64,000 nt of DNA from Acetobacteraceae bacterium (GCA_027482245.1 JAIXWG010000063.1:1-64000); one strand, 5' to 3'. Positions 52,547 to 60,905 are shown, numbered from the stretch's first letter. Notes: generated by a model not told the origin, from the letters alone. Numbers and translations: made by a program.

Positions 52547-53553
52547 GCCCGCGCTCGCGGCTCGAGCAGCAGGACGATGAGATCGACCAGCGCGAAGATC
52601 AACACGGAGGCGATGGCAAGCGTCAGCACATAGCCCTGCACCGCCGCGAAATCGCCGAGCAGGATCGCGTTCAGGCCCCAATGGCCGAGCCCGCCCCAGG
52701 CGAAGACGAATTCGATCAGGCTCGCCGCCGCCAGCAGCGACGTGAATTCGGAACCGACGAAGGTGATGACGGGCACCAGCGCGGCGCGCAGCGCGATGCG
52801 GCGGATGACGCGGCGCGGGAAGCCGCAGGCGCGGGCGTAGCGGATGTAGTCGCTGCCCATCACCTCGATCGCGATGGCGCGGGTGTGCTTGATGATGGGC
52901 GCGGTGGCGACGATGGCGAAGCAGCCGACGGGCAGGATCAGCTGCGAGGCGGCGGACAGCGCGGCCTCGCCGTTCCCGGCCAGGATGCTGTCGATCAGCA
53001 CCGACCCCGTGACGGTGGGCGGCGGCGTCACCATCATGGAGACTCGCCCCATCGGTGCCGGCGCCCAGCCCAGGAGGTAGAAGAAGACGAAGATCGCCAT
53101 CAGGCCGAGCCAGTAGGTCGGCAGCGAGAAGCCGAAGAGCGAGCCGAAGCGCGACAGCTGGTCGAACCACCCGTTCGGGCGTTCCGCCGCATGCAGGCCG
53201 AGCGGCACGCCGACCAGGGTGCCGATGCCGACGGCCAGCGTCACCAGTTCCAGCGTCGCCGGCAGATGCGCCGCGATTTCCTTCGTCACCGCCGCATTAC
53301 CCTGCCAGGACATGCCGAGGTCACCCTGCACCAGGCGCGTCAGGTAGCCCCAGAACTGCGTCAGCAGCGGCTGGTCCAGCATCAGCTCCGCGCGGATGCG
53401 CGCCAGCATCGGCGCATCCGCCATCGGGCCCGCCAGCATCGCGACCGGATCCTGATCCCCGATGCGGACCAGCATGAAGGTGAGGAACAGGATGCCGAGC
53501 AGCACCGGCACCGCCACCAGCAGGCGCCGCAGCAGGAAACGCGAAACGCTCAC
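52543..53553 (-). CDS. ABC transporter permease, DppB/OppB type
   Basis: 336 residues, six membrane segments; the first is LLVAVPVLLGILFLTFMLV. The LMLDQPLLTQFWGYLTRLVQGDLG region and the EAA loop (YARACGFPRRVIRRIALRAALVPV) near 245 match DppB. It pairs with the DppC-like permease and overlaps the binding-protein gene by four bases. Confidence 0.92.
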   Translation of the reverse strand: MSVSRFLLRRLLVAVPVLLGILFLTFMLVRIGDQDPVAMLAGPMADAPMLARIRAELMLDQPLLTQFWGYLTRLVQGDLGMSWQGNAAVTKEIAAHLPATLELVTLAVGIGTLVGVPLGLHAAERPNGWFDQLSRFGSLFGFSLPTYWLGLMAIFVFFYLLGWAPAPMGRVSMMVTPPPTVTGSVLIDSILAGNGEAALSAASQLILPVGCFAIVATAPIIKHTRAIAIEVMGSDYIRYARACGFPRRVIRRIALRAALVPVITFVGSEFTSLLAAASLIEFVFAWGGLGHWGLNAILLGDFAAVQGYVLTLAIASVLIFALVDLIVLLLEPRARA

Positions 53554-55121
53554 CGCCGGCAGGCCAAATCCTTCCAGACCAGGCGGTTATGCGGCCGCCA
53601 CATGAAGCCCTCCATGCAGGCGGCGAAGACCTCATGCGTGCCGGGCAGGAAGGTCTCCACGAAGGTCGCGCTCTCCGCCTGGCTGCGCTGCGCCCGCGCC
53701 ACGATGTCGAGCCAGCGCGCATCGTCACGCTCGCCCACCGAGGCATCGATCAGCGCATCGAGTTCCGTGTTGTTGTTGCCGTTGACGTTGGAGCCGCCGC
53801 GCGAATGCGCCGTGAGGAACATGTTGTAGGAGGGATCGGGCACGAAGGAGGAGGTCAGGTGCGTCATGAAGGGCAGCGTCCAGACATTCACGGCGCGACG
53901 CGCCGTGATCTCGGTCGCCGGGATGCGCCGCGGCGTCACGCGGATGCCGGCGCGCGCCAGGCTCGCCTGCATCTGCAGCGCCAGCGGCTCCTCCCACCAC
54001 CAGTTGGTGCTGTATTCCAGCGTGACGTCGAGGCCGTTCGGATGCCCGGCCTCCGCCAGCAGGGCCTTGGCACGGTCGTAGTCGGTCTCGAAGGTATAGG
54101 CATCGATCGCGCCGGGGATCGGCGGGTTCAGCATGGAACGGCTGCGCGTGCCGAGGCCGAGAAACACCGCCTCCCCGATCGCGCGGTAGTCGGTGGCATA
54201 GGCGACGGCCTGGCGCACGCGCACATCGGTGAAGGGCGCGATGCGCGGGTTCATGCGGACGGTGGCGCTGCCGGGTGCCGCGACGCTCTCGACGCGCACG
54301 TTGCGGTCGCGCCGCAGGTCCGCGATCTGCTGCAGGGGCAGCTGTTCGGCGTATTGCACCTGGCCCGTGCGCACCAGCGCGACGCGCGTCGCGGGCGACG
54401 GCACCTCCCGCCACACGATGCGGCTGTAGAAGGGGCGTTCGAACTGGTAGCCGCGGTTGAGCACGAAGACCGCCTGCTGCCCCGCCGTCACGCTTTCCAC
54501 GTGATAGGGACCGAAGCCCGCGGTGTTGGAAGCGAGCCAGCGCGCGGCGAAGGGATCCTCCGCCGTCGCGTGCTTCTTCGCCTCCGTGCTGTCGAACAGC
54601 GCGGGGATGTGCAGCGTCAGCGCGCTGAGGAAGATGCGGTTGCCGCCGGTCAGGCGGAAGCGGACCTCGAAGCGGGAGATCTCCTCCACGCTCTCGATCA
54701 GCGCGACGTTGCGCATGAACAGGCCCGTGCGGCGCTGGGCGTTGGATTTCTCGTAGGTCCAGACGACGTCGGCGGCCGTCAGCTCATTGCCGAAATGGCT
54801 GCGCATGCCAGGGCGGATGCGGAAGACGTACTCCTTCCCGTCCTCCGACACCGTCCAGGATTCCGCGAGATGCGGCTCCACGCGGCCGGGATCGACCTCC
54901 GTGCGGCCACCCTCGCCGCGGCGCGTCGCGAAGCGCGTCAGCCCCTCATAGACATTGACCGAGGCCTCGATCTGGCCGGGCACCCAGATGTCGGGATCGA
55001 AGCCGCGCGGCGTGGAGACCATGGCCATGACCATGGTGCGGTCCTGCGCCTGCGCCGGCGTGAAGCCGATCAGGGTTGCAAGCGCGGCGGTGGCGACCAG
55101 CAGGCGACGGGGGCTCGGCAT
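53550..55121 (-). CDS. ABC transporter substrate-binding protein, family 5
   Basis: 523 residues with a signal peptide (MPSPRRLLVATAALATLIGF ... AQAQ) and the SBP_bac_5 fold (WTVSEDGKEYVFRIRPGM, TAADVVWTYEKS, and a C-terminal bilobed domain). It is the receptor of the Dpp-type importer encoded downstream and the first gene of the eleven-gene operon 42429-55121. The upstream 76-base gap holds a palindromic candidate operator. Confidence 0.92.
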   Translation of the reverse strand: MPSPRRLLVATAALATLIGFTPAQAQDRTMVMAMVSTPRGFDPDIWVPGQIEASVNVYEGLTRFATRRGEGGRTEVDPGRVEPHLAESWTVSEDGKEYVFRIRPGMRSHFGNELTAADVVWTYEKSNAQRRTGLFMRNVALIESVEEISRFEVRFRLTGGNRIFLSALTLHIPALFDSTEAKKHATAEDPFAARWLASNTAGFGPYHVESVTAGQQAVFVLNRGYQFERPFYSRIVWREVPSPATRVALVRTGQVQYAEQLPLQQIADLRRDRNVRVESVAAPGSATVRMNPRIAPFTDVRVRQAVAYATDYRAIGEAVFLGLGTRSRSMLNPPIPGAIDAYTFETDYDRAKALLAEAGHPNGLDVTLEYSTNWWWEEPLALQMQASLARAGIRVTPRRIPATEITARRAVNVWTLPFMTHLTSSFVPDPSYNMFLTAHSRGGSNVNGNNNTELDALIDASVGERDDARWLDIVARAQRSQAESATFVETFLPGTHEVFAACMEGFMWRPHNRLVWKDLACRR

Positions 55122-55143
55122 GGCGCGGTCTCGCCTTATCTCG

Positions 55144-55157
55144 GTTGTTCGGACAAC
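55144..55157. promoter_or_regulatory. Candidate operator, GTTGT-TCGG-ACAAC
   Basis: A perfect 5-bp inverted repeat with a 4-base spacer, 23 bases upstream of the first gene of the large minus-strand operon. It lies between the cupin gene and that operon. TTGT/ACAA half-sites are typical of GntR and LacI-type operators, but no regulator gene adjoins it directly. Confidence 0.45.
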
Positions 55158-55197
55158 GCTAACGTCCAGCTTGCATCCCAGTCAACGCCCGATGCGC

Positions 55198-56037
55198 TCA
55201 ATACCGCTCCGGCCGAGGCCAGGGCTTCGCCATCAGCGGCGCGAGGTCAGGCGGCAGCACGGGCTTGTGGTCCGGCTTCCAGGTGAAGGGCTGGTCGGGG
55301 TCTTCCCAGTCAGTGGTCTGCGGACCGCCAATGCTGCGGAACAGCAGCAGCGTGCCGGTCGGCGATCCGTAAGGCGCGTGCTTGAAGAAGGGCGGCCGCC
55401 AGCAATAGGCGCCGGAGTGCATCGTGCCGAGGTCGCCGGCCAGTTCGCCGGAGATCAGGAAGAACTCCTGCACCACGGGATGGCGTTCGCTGCGCTCGCC
55501 CTGACGGAAGGCGATGGTCGCCGTCAGGTAGGTGATCTCCCCCGTATCGGGGTCCGTGCGCAGGCGGCGCATGCGCGCGGTGCTGGCCATGGATTGCAGG
55601 CCCATGGCGGCGAAATCGCCATCCCAGATGTTGTCCGCGGCGGCGAGGCGCCGCACCAGGCGACGCTCATCGAAGGCACGTCCCTGCCCGCCCGGCGTCG
55701 CAACGGGCGTCGCGGAAAAGAAGGTCAGGACAGCGGCGCCATGCTCTGACGAAAAGCCGCTGCGCGGCATCTCCCTCGGCAGATGCGCGTAGGTGTGTTC
55801 GCCGTATTCGACACCATCGATCGTGATGCTGCCGTCCAGCACCCAGAACTCCTCATCCGCCGCCAGCCATTCCGGTCCGCGCGCGAAGCCCGCGGGATAG
55901 CGGATGATGCAGGAGAGGGCGCCGGTCTCGGCATCGCGCGAGAGAATCTTCGCATCGGCGCCTTCGCGCGCGGCGATCGCATCGCGCTGCCACGGCAGGG
56001 CCTGCGCCTGGATCCATTCGATGTGCGGACGTGCCAT
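55198..56037 (-). CDS. Cupin-domain protein (DUF4437-like)
   Basis: 279 residues with two cupin-like halves: ADEEFWVLDGSITIDGVEY near 62 and VVQEFFLISGELAGDLGTMHSGAYCWRP near 190. The fold resembles bicupin proteins of the DUF4437 type. The activity is unknown; metal-dependent dioxygenase or isomerase functions are common in cupins. The ATG at 56037 is favoured because a TTGACA -35 and a weak -10 place the transcript start almost at it (leaderless); a start at 56046 is possible. It lies 76 bases upstream of the binding-protein gene on the same strand. Confidence 0.8.
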   Translation of the reverse strand: MARPHIEWIQAQALPWQRDAIAAREGADAKILSRDAETGALSCIIRYPAGFARGPEWLAADEEFWVLDGSITIDGVEYGEHTYAHLPREMPRSGFSSEHGAAVLTFFSATPVATPGGQGRAFDERRLVRRLAAADNIWDGDFAAMGLQSMASTARMRRLRTDPDTGEITYLTATIAFRQGERSERHPVVQEFFLISGELAGDLGTMHSGAYCWRPPFFKHAPYGSPTGTLLLFRSIGGPQTTDWEDPDQPFTWKPDHKPVLPPDLAPLMAKPWPRPERY

Positions 56038-56044
56038 GACCGGC

Positions 56045-56073
56045 ATCGCGCACCCGCGCCGCATCGCTGTCAA
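56045..56073 (-). promoter_or_regulatory. Candidate leaderless promoter of the cupin gene
   Basis: On the minus strand TTGACA (56073-56068) is followed by 17 bases and CGCGAT (56050-56045). The start of transcription would fall within a few bases of the ATG at 56037, implying a leaderless mRNA. No ribosome-binding site is present. The -10 is poor, so this is tentative. Confidence 0.4.
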
Positions 56074-56084
56074 GCGGCGATGGA

Positions 56085-56111
56085 TTGACAGCACGCGCGC
56101 GCGGCCACGAT
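56085..56111 (+). promoter_or_regulatory. Candidate promoter of the acyl-CoA ligase gene at 56122
   Basis: TTGACA (56085-56090) is followed after 16 bases by ACGATCC, close to the ATG at 56122. The same GATTGACAG ... ACGATCC pattern precedes the ligase gene at 20226. It is back-to-back with the cupin promoter, only 11 bases between the two -35 boxes. Confidence 0.4.
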
Positions 56112-56121
56112 CCTCCGCGCC

Positions 56122-57666
56122 ATGCCCGATTTCACGCGACGCGGCGCCGCGCGCCACATGCTCATCTCCGACGGCATCCGTGCCTCCGCGGGGCGTACCC
56201 CGGATCGCATTGCGATGCGGGAAAGCGGGCGGTCGCTGACCTATGCGCGGCTGGTCGATCGCATCGGGCGCGTCGCGAACCTGGTGTATGCGGGGCTCGG
56301 CCTGCGGCATGGCGAACGCGCGGCGGTATTCTCTGCGAACTGCCTCGAATACATGGAGATCGTCTGCGGCATGGCGGAAGCCGGCGTCGCCGCGGCCACC
56401 ATCGGCCCCGCCGCCGCACCGCCCGAGATCCGCTTCATCGTCGAGGATAGCGGCGCCCGCGTGATGTTCGTGAGCGCGGCGCTGGAGGAGGTGGCGCGCG
56501 CCGCCGCGCCCTCCGTCGAGCGCTTCGTCGTCATCGGCCCGGCCTATGAGGCCCTGCTGGCGGAGGCCTCGCCCGGCCCCTGCCCTGTCGAGGTCACGGA
56601 GCACGACATCTTCTCCGTCCCCTACACCTCCGGCGCCACGGGCCGGCCGAAGGGCGTGCAGCTGTCGCATCGCGGCCGGGTGCTGTCGGGCTATGCGATG
56701 GCGGGCGAGCATCGCTGCTACACGCCGGAGGATCGCGCCGTCGCCACCACGCCGATGTTCCATGGCGCGGGGTTCCTGATGGCGCTGACGCCGATCTGGT
56801 TCGGCGGCCAGGTGGAGATCCTGCCGCGCTTCGACATCGAAAGCCTGATGGGCACGATCACGAGCTTCCAGGCGACCAGCGCCTATATCGTGCCGGCGCA
56901 TTTCGCCGCGCTCTTCGCGCTGCCGGAGCAGAAGCGGGCGCAGTGGGACATGCGGTCGATGAAGGCCGCCATCAGCGGCACGGCGCCGCTGCCGCAGGCC
57001 ACCAAGGAACGCATCGTCGCCTATTTCGGCGAGGGCAAGCTGTTCGAGCGCTACGGCACGACGGAGACCTCCATCGCCACCTCGCTCGGCCCGCGCGACC
57101 AGCTGCGCAAGCAGGCCTGCGTCGGGCTTCCCTATCCCGCGACGCAGATCCGGATCTGCGACGGCGACGGGAACGAGGTGCCGCAGGGCGAGGTCGGCGA
57201 ACTCTGGGTCTCCTCCCCCTACATGTTCTCCGGCTACCTCAACATGCCGGAGGCGACGGCGGCCGGCACGCGGGGCGACTGGTTCGTCACCGGCGACCTG
57301 GCGCGGCAGGATGAGGAAGGCTTCGTCTACCTGGTCGATCGCAAGAACGACATGGTCATCAGCGGGGGCGAGAACATCTACCCGCGGGAGGTGGAGGAGG
57401 TGATCCTGGCCCATCCCGCCGCCGCCGAATGCGGCGTGACCGGCGCGCCGCATCCCTATTTCGGGGAGGCCGTGACCGCCTTCGTCGTGCTGCGCCCCGG
57501 CATGAACGTCGATGCCGCCACGCTGACGGCGCTCTGCCGGGAGAAGCTGTCCCGCTACAAGGTGCCGAAGGAGATCCGCTTCGTGGAGACGCTGCCGCGC
57601 AACAGCATGGGCAAGGTGCTGCGGCGCGAATTGCGGGCGCGGTTGATCGCGGAGTCTAAGGCCTGA
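56122..57666 (+). CDS. Class I adenylate-forming ligase (long-chain acyl-CoA synthetase-like)
   Basis: 514 residues. P-loop YTSGATGRPKG near 173, A5 motif ERYGTTETSIA near 310, hinge GDLARQDEEGFVYLVDRKNDMVISGGENIYPREVEE near 391-426, and catalytic Lys in RNSMGKVLRREL near 495 are intact. It would convert a carboxylic acid to its CoA ester. It is monocistronic, divergent from the cupin gene, and its last 11 bases overlap the convergent soxA gene. Confidence 0.9.
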   Translation: MPDFTRRGAARHMLISDGIRASAGRTPDRIAMRESGRSLTYARLVDRIGRVANLVYAGLGLRHGERAAVFSANCLEYMEIVCGMAEAGVAAATIGPAAAPPEIRFIVEDSGARVMFVSAALEEVARAAAPSVERFVVIGPAYEALLAEASPGPCPVEVTEHDIFSVPYTSGATGRPKGVQLSHRGRVLSGYAMAGEHRCYTPEDRAVATTPMFHGAGFLMALTPIWFGGQVEILPRFDIESLMGTITSFQATSAYIVPAHFAALFALPEQKRAQWDMRSMKAAISGTAPLPQATKERIVAYFGEGKLFERYGTTETSIATSLGPRDQLRKQACVGLPYPATQIRICDGDGNEVPQGEVGELWVSSPYMFSGYLNMPEATAAGTRGDWFVTGDLARQDEEGFVYLVDRKNDMVISGGENIYPREVEEVILAHPAAAECGVTGAPHPYFGEAVTAFVVLRPGMNVDAATLTALCREKLSRYKVPKEIRFVETLPRNSMGKVLRRELRARLIAESKA

Positions 57667-58378
57667 CCGCGGGAGTCTCGATGGCCATGCCAGCGGCGCG
57701 GTCGTTCAGGAAAATCTCCAGCGAGACGTACTCGGCCGCGCCATAGGCGAAGGGCTCCGACCGCACGCCCGTCATGCAGCCGCGCAGCCTTCGTTGCAGC
57801 GACCCCACGCCCTGCCATTCCAGTCGGTAGAGCGGATAGCCCGTGGGATGCGCCTGCGGGATCACGCTGCCGGCCAGGCGCCTGCCCGCATTGTCGTCGT
57901 GGCACTGGACGCACGACAGGTCGAGCTGCCCCCGGCGTTCCTCGTACAGCGCGCGTCCCTGCGCCAGTGCCGGCGCCAGGCGCGGATCCGTCGGCCGGCT
58001 GATCGGCAGGCCGCGCGATTGGTGCGCGACATAGGCGGTCAGCGCCAGCAGCGCCTGGCTCTCCCGCGCCGGGGGCGTCGCGCGCTGGTGGGTCTCGACG
58101 CAGTTCGCGATGCGGCCGGCGAGGTCGATGGGCGCGCCCCGCGCCTCGTCCCAGGCAGGATAGCGCGTGGCGACGCCGCGCATCGAGGCTTCGGTATGAC
58201 AGGCGGCGCAATCGCGGTTGAAGCGTTCCTCGCCCTCCGCCACCCAGAGCATGCCGGGGTTCTGCATGTCGTCGCGCTGCATGGCCTGCGTCTCCCGCGC
58301 CATGTCCTCGAAGCCCGAACGCCGGTCCTGCGCAGAGGCGGGCAGCGCCAGCAGCAGCAGCGCAAGGGCGCGCCTCAT
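57656..58378 (-). CDS. soxA: Sulfur-oxidising cytochrome c subunit SoxA (diheme)
   Basis: 240 residues with a signal peptide (MRRALALLLLALPASAQ). Two heme-binding motifs, CAACH (57-61) and CVQCH (about 155-159), and the distal-ligand Cys in RLRGCMTGVRSEPF near 198 identify a diheme SoxA. With SoxX it attaches thiosulfate or another sulfur substrate to SoxY in the periplasm. It is the last gene of the operon and overlaps soxZ by four bases. It ends against the convergent ligase gene. Confidence 0.92.
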   Translation of the reverse strand: MRRALALLLLALPASAQDRRSGFEDMARETQAMQRDDMQNPGMLWVAEGEERFNRDCAACHTEASMRGVATRYPAWDEARGAPIDLAGRIANCVETHQRATPPARESQALLALTAYVAHQSRGLPISRPTDPRLAPALAQGRALYEERRGQLDLSCVQCHDDNAGRRLAGSVIPQAHPTGYPLYRLEWQGVGSLQRRLRGCMTGVRSEPFAYGAAEYVSLEIFLNDRAAGMAIETPAVRP

Positions 58379-58695
58379 GTGACCTCGATCGGGCGCGTCT
58401 CCGTCTGCGCGAAGCCGTTGTCGCCCTCCCAGGTCATCGTCACCGTGCCGGTTTGCGTCGCGACGGTGGTGAAGGAGAGGAAAGGGTTGGCGGCGATGGC
58501 GGGCGATAATTCCGCGCTGAAGACGACAGCGCCGTCATAGGTGCAGGTGAAGCGGCGGATGATGTCGCGCGGCATCACGTCCCCCTGCGCATTCGGGCGA
58601 TAGCCCGTCTCCATCGTGTGCTGGATCAGCGTGCGGATGGTGATGATGTCGCCGCGCTTCGCGCTGCGCGGCACGTTGATCAGGACGCGGGCCAT
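58375..58695 (-). CDS. soxZ: Sulfur carrier complex subunit SoxZ
   Basis: 106 residues. The all-beta SoxZ protein is recognisable by ARVLINVPRSAKRGDIITIRTLIQHTMETGYR and FTCTYDGAVVFSAELSPAIAANPFLSF. It forms the SoxYZ heterodimer that carries sulfur intermediates in the periplasm; SoxZ has no signal peptide of its own and is co-exported with SoxY. It is three bases downstream of soxY. Confidence 0.93.
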   Translation of the reverse strand: MARVLINVPRSAKRGDIITIRTLIQHTMETGYRPNAQGDVMPRDIIRRFTCTYDGAVVFSAELSPAIAANPFLSFTTVATQTGTVTMTWEGDNGFAQTETRPIEVT

Positions 58696-58698
58696 GGC

Positions 58699-59139
58699 TC
58701 AACCCTCGATGCAGGCGGCAAGCGTGACGACGACCTGCGCGCGATCCGACCAGAAGCTGCCATCGGACAGCGCGGCCACCGCCAGCAGCGTCTGCGACGT
58801 CGCGAGCCGGATATGGGTGGAGAGCAGCGCGCGGCCGGCGCGGGGGCCGAGCTGCACGGTGATGACATGCGGCTGCGGGTTGCGTTCGTTGAAGACGGCG
58901 ATGGCGCGGACGTGGTCGGCTTCCGTCATCGGGCTGTCCACGATGACGGAGAGCGGCACGGTGTTGCCGTTCTCCACCAGCGGCGAGATGTCGAGCGCGA
59001 CGCGGCCGGGCGTGACCGCGGCGCCGCCGGTGAAACCGCGCACGGCCTCCGCCATCGCCTCCGGCGTCGCCGCGGCGTGACGCGGCATCAGCAGCAGGGC
59101 GGGCGCGGCCAGCAGCAGCCGGCGGGTCGGCACGATCAT
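58699..59139 (-). CDS. soxY: Sulfur carrier protein SoxY with unusual C-terminus
   Basis: 146 residues. A twin-arginine-like N-terminus (TRRLLLAAPALLLMPRHAAA) precedes the SoxY immunoglobulin-like domain (VALDISPLVENGNTVPLSVIVDSPM, VRAIAVFNERNPQPHVITVQLGP). Canonical SoxY ends GGCGG, with the Cys on a flexible arm carrying the sulfur. Here the end is LAACIEG, so Cys143 is kept but both flanking Gly pairs are lost and one residue is added. The protein may still be a carrier, with changed partner or substrate. It overlaps soxX by four bases. Confidence 0.9.
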   Translation of the reverse strand: MIVPTRRLLLAAPALLLMPRHAAATPEAMAEAVRGFTGGAAVTPGRVALDISPLVENGNTVPLSVIVDSPMTEADHVRAIAVFNERNPQPHVITVQLGPRAGRALLSTHIRLATSQTLLAVAALSDGSFWSDRAQVVVTLAACIEG

Positions 59140-59573
59140 CGCGGGGCTTCCTCGCGCAGGGTCAGCAGATAGGCGATCACGTCCTCGATCTCCTGCGCCG
59201 CCAGGATGGGGCGGCCGCGCTGGGCGGGCGCCACGCGGTGCAGGCCCTCGGTCCGGTAGTAGGAGGGCATGATGCTGTCCGGGTTCAAGCGCTTGCCATC
59301 CACCAGGCGCGTGCGGAGTTCGGCGGCGGACCAGCGGAGGCCGGCGCCATCCAGGGGCGGCGCCAGATTGCCCTGGAAGCGTTCCTCCGGGATGGGGCCG
59401 GAATGGCACAGCAGGCAGAGGCCGCGCGTGCGGTCGGCGACGATGGCGCGGCCGTTTCGTGCGTCGCCGGGGGTGGAGGTCAGGGGTACTTCGTCGGCGC
59501 GGGCGGGGGTGGCGAGGAGGAGGAGGGTCAGCACGAAAGCGGCGTGTGTGGCCGCACGTGCGGCATCCCCCAC
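59136..59573 (-). CDS. soxX: Sulfur-oxidising cytochrome c subunit SoxX (monoheme)
   Basis: 145 residues from GTG 59573. A signal peptide (THAAFVLTLLLLATPARA) is followed by a class I cytochrome with CLLCH (53-57), the SoxX-type GNLAPPLDGAGLRWSAAELRTRLVDG and the Met ligand in SIMPSYY near 101. It partners SoxA. The start codon and the GGAGGG ribosome-binding site lie inside a 23-bp perfect palindrome (59567-59616); a TTG at 59660 would give a longer leader reading through that palindrome. Confidence 0.88.
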   Translation of the reverse strand: MGDAARAATHAAFVLTLLLLATPARADEVPLTSTPGDARNGRAIVADRTRGLCLLCHSGPIPEERFQGNLAPPLDGAGLRWSAAELRTRLVDGKRLNPDSIMPSYYRTEGLHRVAPAQRGRPILAAQEIEDVIAYLLTLREEAPR

Positions 59574-59616
59574 CCCGACCCTCCCCCGCGCTTGCGGGGG
59601 AGGGTCGGGGTGGGGG
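59567..59616. repeat. Perfect 23-bp palindrome with GCTT loop at the soxX start
   Basis: The arms 59567-59589 and 59594-59616 are exact reverse complements around GCTT, with C- and G-rich runs (CCCCACCCCGACCCTCC). Similar palindromes are common as REP-like intergenic elements in high-GC alphaproteobacteria. This copy overlaps the translation start of soxX rather than lying between genes. Confidence 0.8.
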
Positions 59617-59672
59617 TCTGCACAACCCGATGCCTGTTCCGCGGCGGACACCGAACTCAACGGCCCATCATC

Positions 59673-60905
59673 CTACCCGAACACATCGGCCGTGATCGTC
59701 GCGAACCAGTCCTCGGCGTAGCGCGCCTCCGCCGCCCGCACGCCGGCGGGTGCGTCCAGCGGGCTGGTGCCGCCGGCGTTCGGCACGTCGGTGAGCAGCC
59801 CGTTCGCGGGCTGATAGACGCCCGCGACGGAGATACCGTACTCCGGTGCCACCAGGCTGTAGCAGGTGTTCAGCAGCTTCGGCGCCTGCACGGCACGCCC
59901 GGCCAGCAGCGCCACCATGGCCGCGGCGGCGACCCGCGCCTGCGCATTGGCGGCGAAGGCGGATTTCGGCATGGCGCCGGCGATGATGGCGTCCCCGATC
60001 ACATGCATCCCGGGGACCTGGCGGCTCTCGAAGCTGGCGGGATCGACGGGGCACCAGCCGGAGCGGTCGGCGACGCCGGCCGCCTGCGCGATCGCGCCGG
60101 CGCGCTGCGGCGGGATGACGTTCAACACCGCGCCATCCTGCGTGCCGAAATCCGTGGTGACGGTGCGGCTGCGTGCATCCACTTCCGTCACCCGGCCGCC
60201 CATGGCGAGGGGCACGTATTCCAGGATGCCGGGATAGAGGCTCGCCCAGGCGGCCTCGAACAGCCGCTGCTTGCTGAACACGTCCTTCGCATCCAGCACC
60301 AGCAGCTTTGACCGAGGCTTCTGCGTCTTCAGGAAATGCGCGATCAGCGAGGCGCGCTCATAGGGCCCGGGCGGGCAGCGATAGGGGTTGGGCGGCACCA
60401 CCATCACGACTGTGCCGCCGTCCGGCATGGCGCGCAGTTGCGCCGCCAGCAATTCGGTCTGCGCGCCGGCCTGCCAGGCGTGCGGCATGACCTCGGCCGC
60501 GGCCTGGTCGTAGCCTGGCAGAGCGTCGTAGCGGATCTCGATGCCCGGCGAGAGCAGCAGCCGGTCGAAGGGCAGCGCCGTGCCATCGGCCAGCGTCACG
60601 CGCCGGGATTCCACCCCCACCGCGCGCTGGTGCACCACGGCGATGCCCTCCGCCCGCAGCGCATCGTAGCCGAAGCGCTGCGCCGCCATCGGGCGGAGGC
60701 CCGCGATGACGGCGTTGCTGAAGGGACAGGCGGTGTAGGTGGCGTTGGCCTCCACCAGCGTCGTCGCGATACCGGCGCGGTGGAGCGACCGCGCGGCGGT
60801 GGCGCCGCCGAAGCCGCCGCCCACGACCACGACGCGGGGCGCTGCCTGCGCCAGCACCGGGGCCGGCAGCAGCGCCGCGGCCAGGGCGCGCCGCGCGATC
60901 CTCAT
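59673..60905 (-). CDS. soxF: Sulfide dehydrogenase flavoprotein subunit (SoxF/FccB-like)
   Basis: 410 residues with an N-terminal signal (MRIARRALAAALLPAPVLAQ) and an FAD motif VVVVGGGFGG (25-34). Cysteines expected in flavocytochrome c sulfide dehydrogenase are present: TACPFSN (Cys60, equivalent to the flavin-linked Cys), PYRCPPGPYERA near 176, and NTCYS in the C-terminal part. It oxidises sulfide or polysulfide in the periplasm and passes electrons to a c-type cytochrome, probably the product of the next-upstream gene, which it overlaps by four bases. Confidence 0.9.
   Translation of the reverse strand: MRIARRALAAALLPAPVLAQAAPRVVVVGGGFGGATAARSLHRAGIATTLVEANATYTACPFSNAVIAGLRPMAAQRFGYDALRAEGIAVVHQRAVGVESRRVTLADGTALPFDRLLLSPGIEIRYDALPGYDQAAAEVMPHAWQAGAQTELLAAQLRAMPDGGTVVMVVPPNPYRCPPGPYERASLIAHFLKTQKPRSKLLVLDAKDVFSKQRLFEAAWASLYPGILEYVPLAMGGRVTEVDARSRTVTTDFGTQDGAVLNVIPPQRAGAIAQAAGVADRSGWCPVDPASFESRQVPGMHVIGDAIIAGAMPKSAFAANAQARVAAAAMVALLAGRAVQAPKLLNTCYSLVAPEYGISVAGVYQPANGLLTDVPNAGGTSPLDAPAGVRAAEARYAEDWFATITADVFG

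Noticed and set aside
53589-55286. A 565-codon plus-strand frame opposite the substrate-binding protein gene
   Set aside because: Antisense shadow with biased composition; the minus-strand gene has a signal peptide and family 5 binding-protein motifs.
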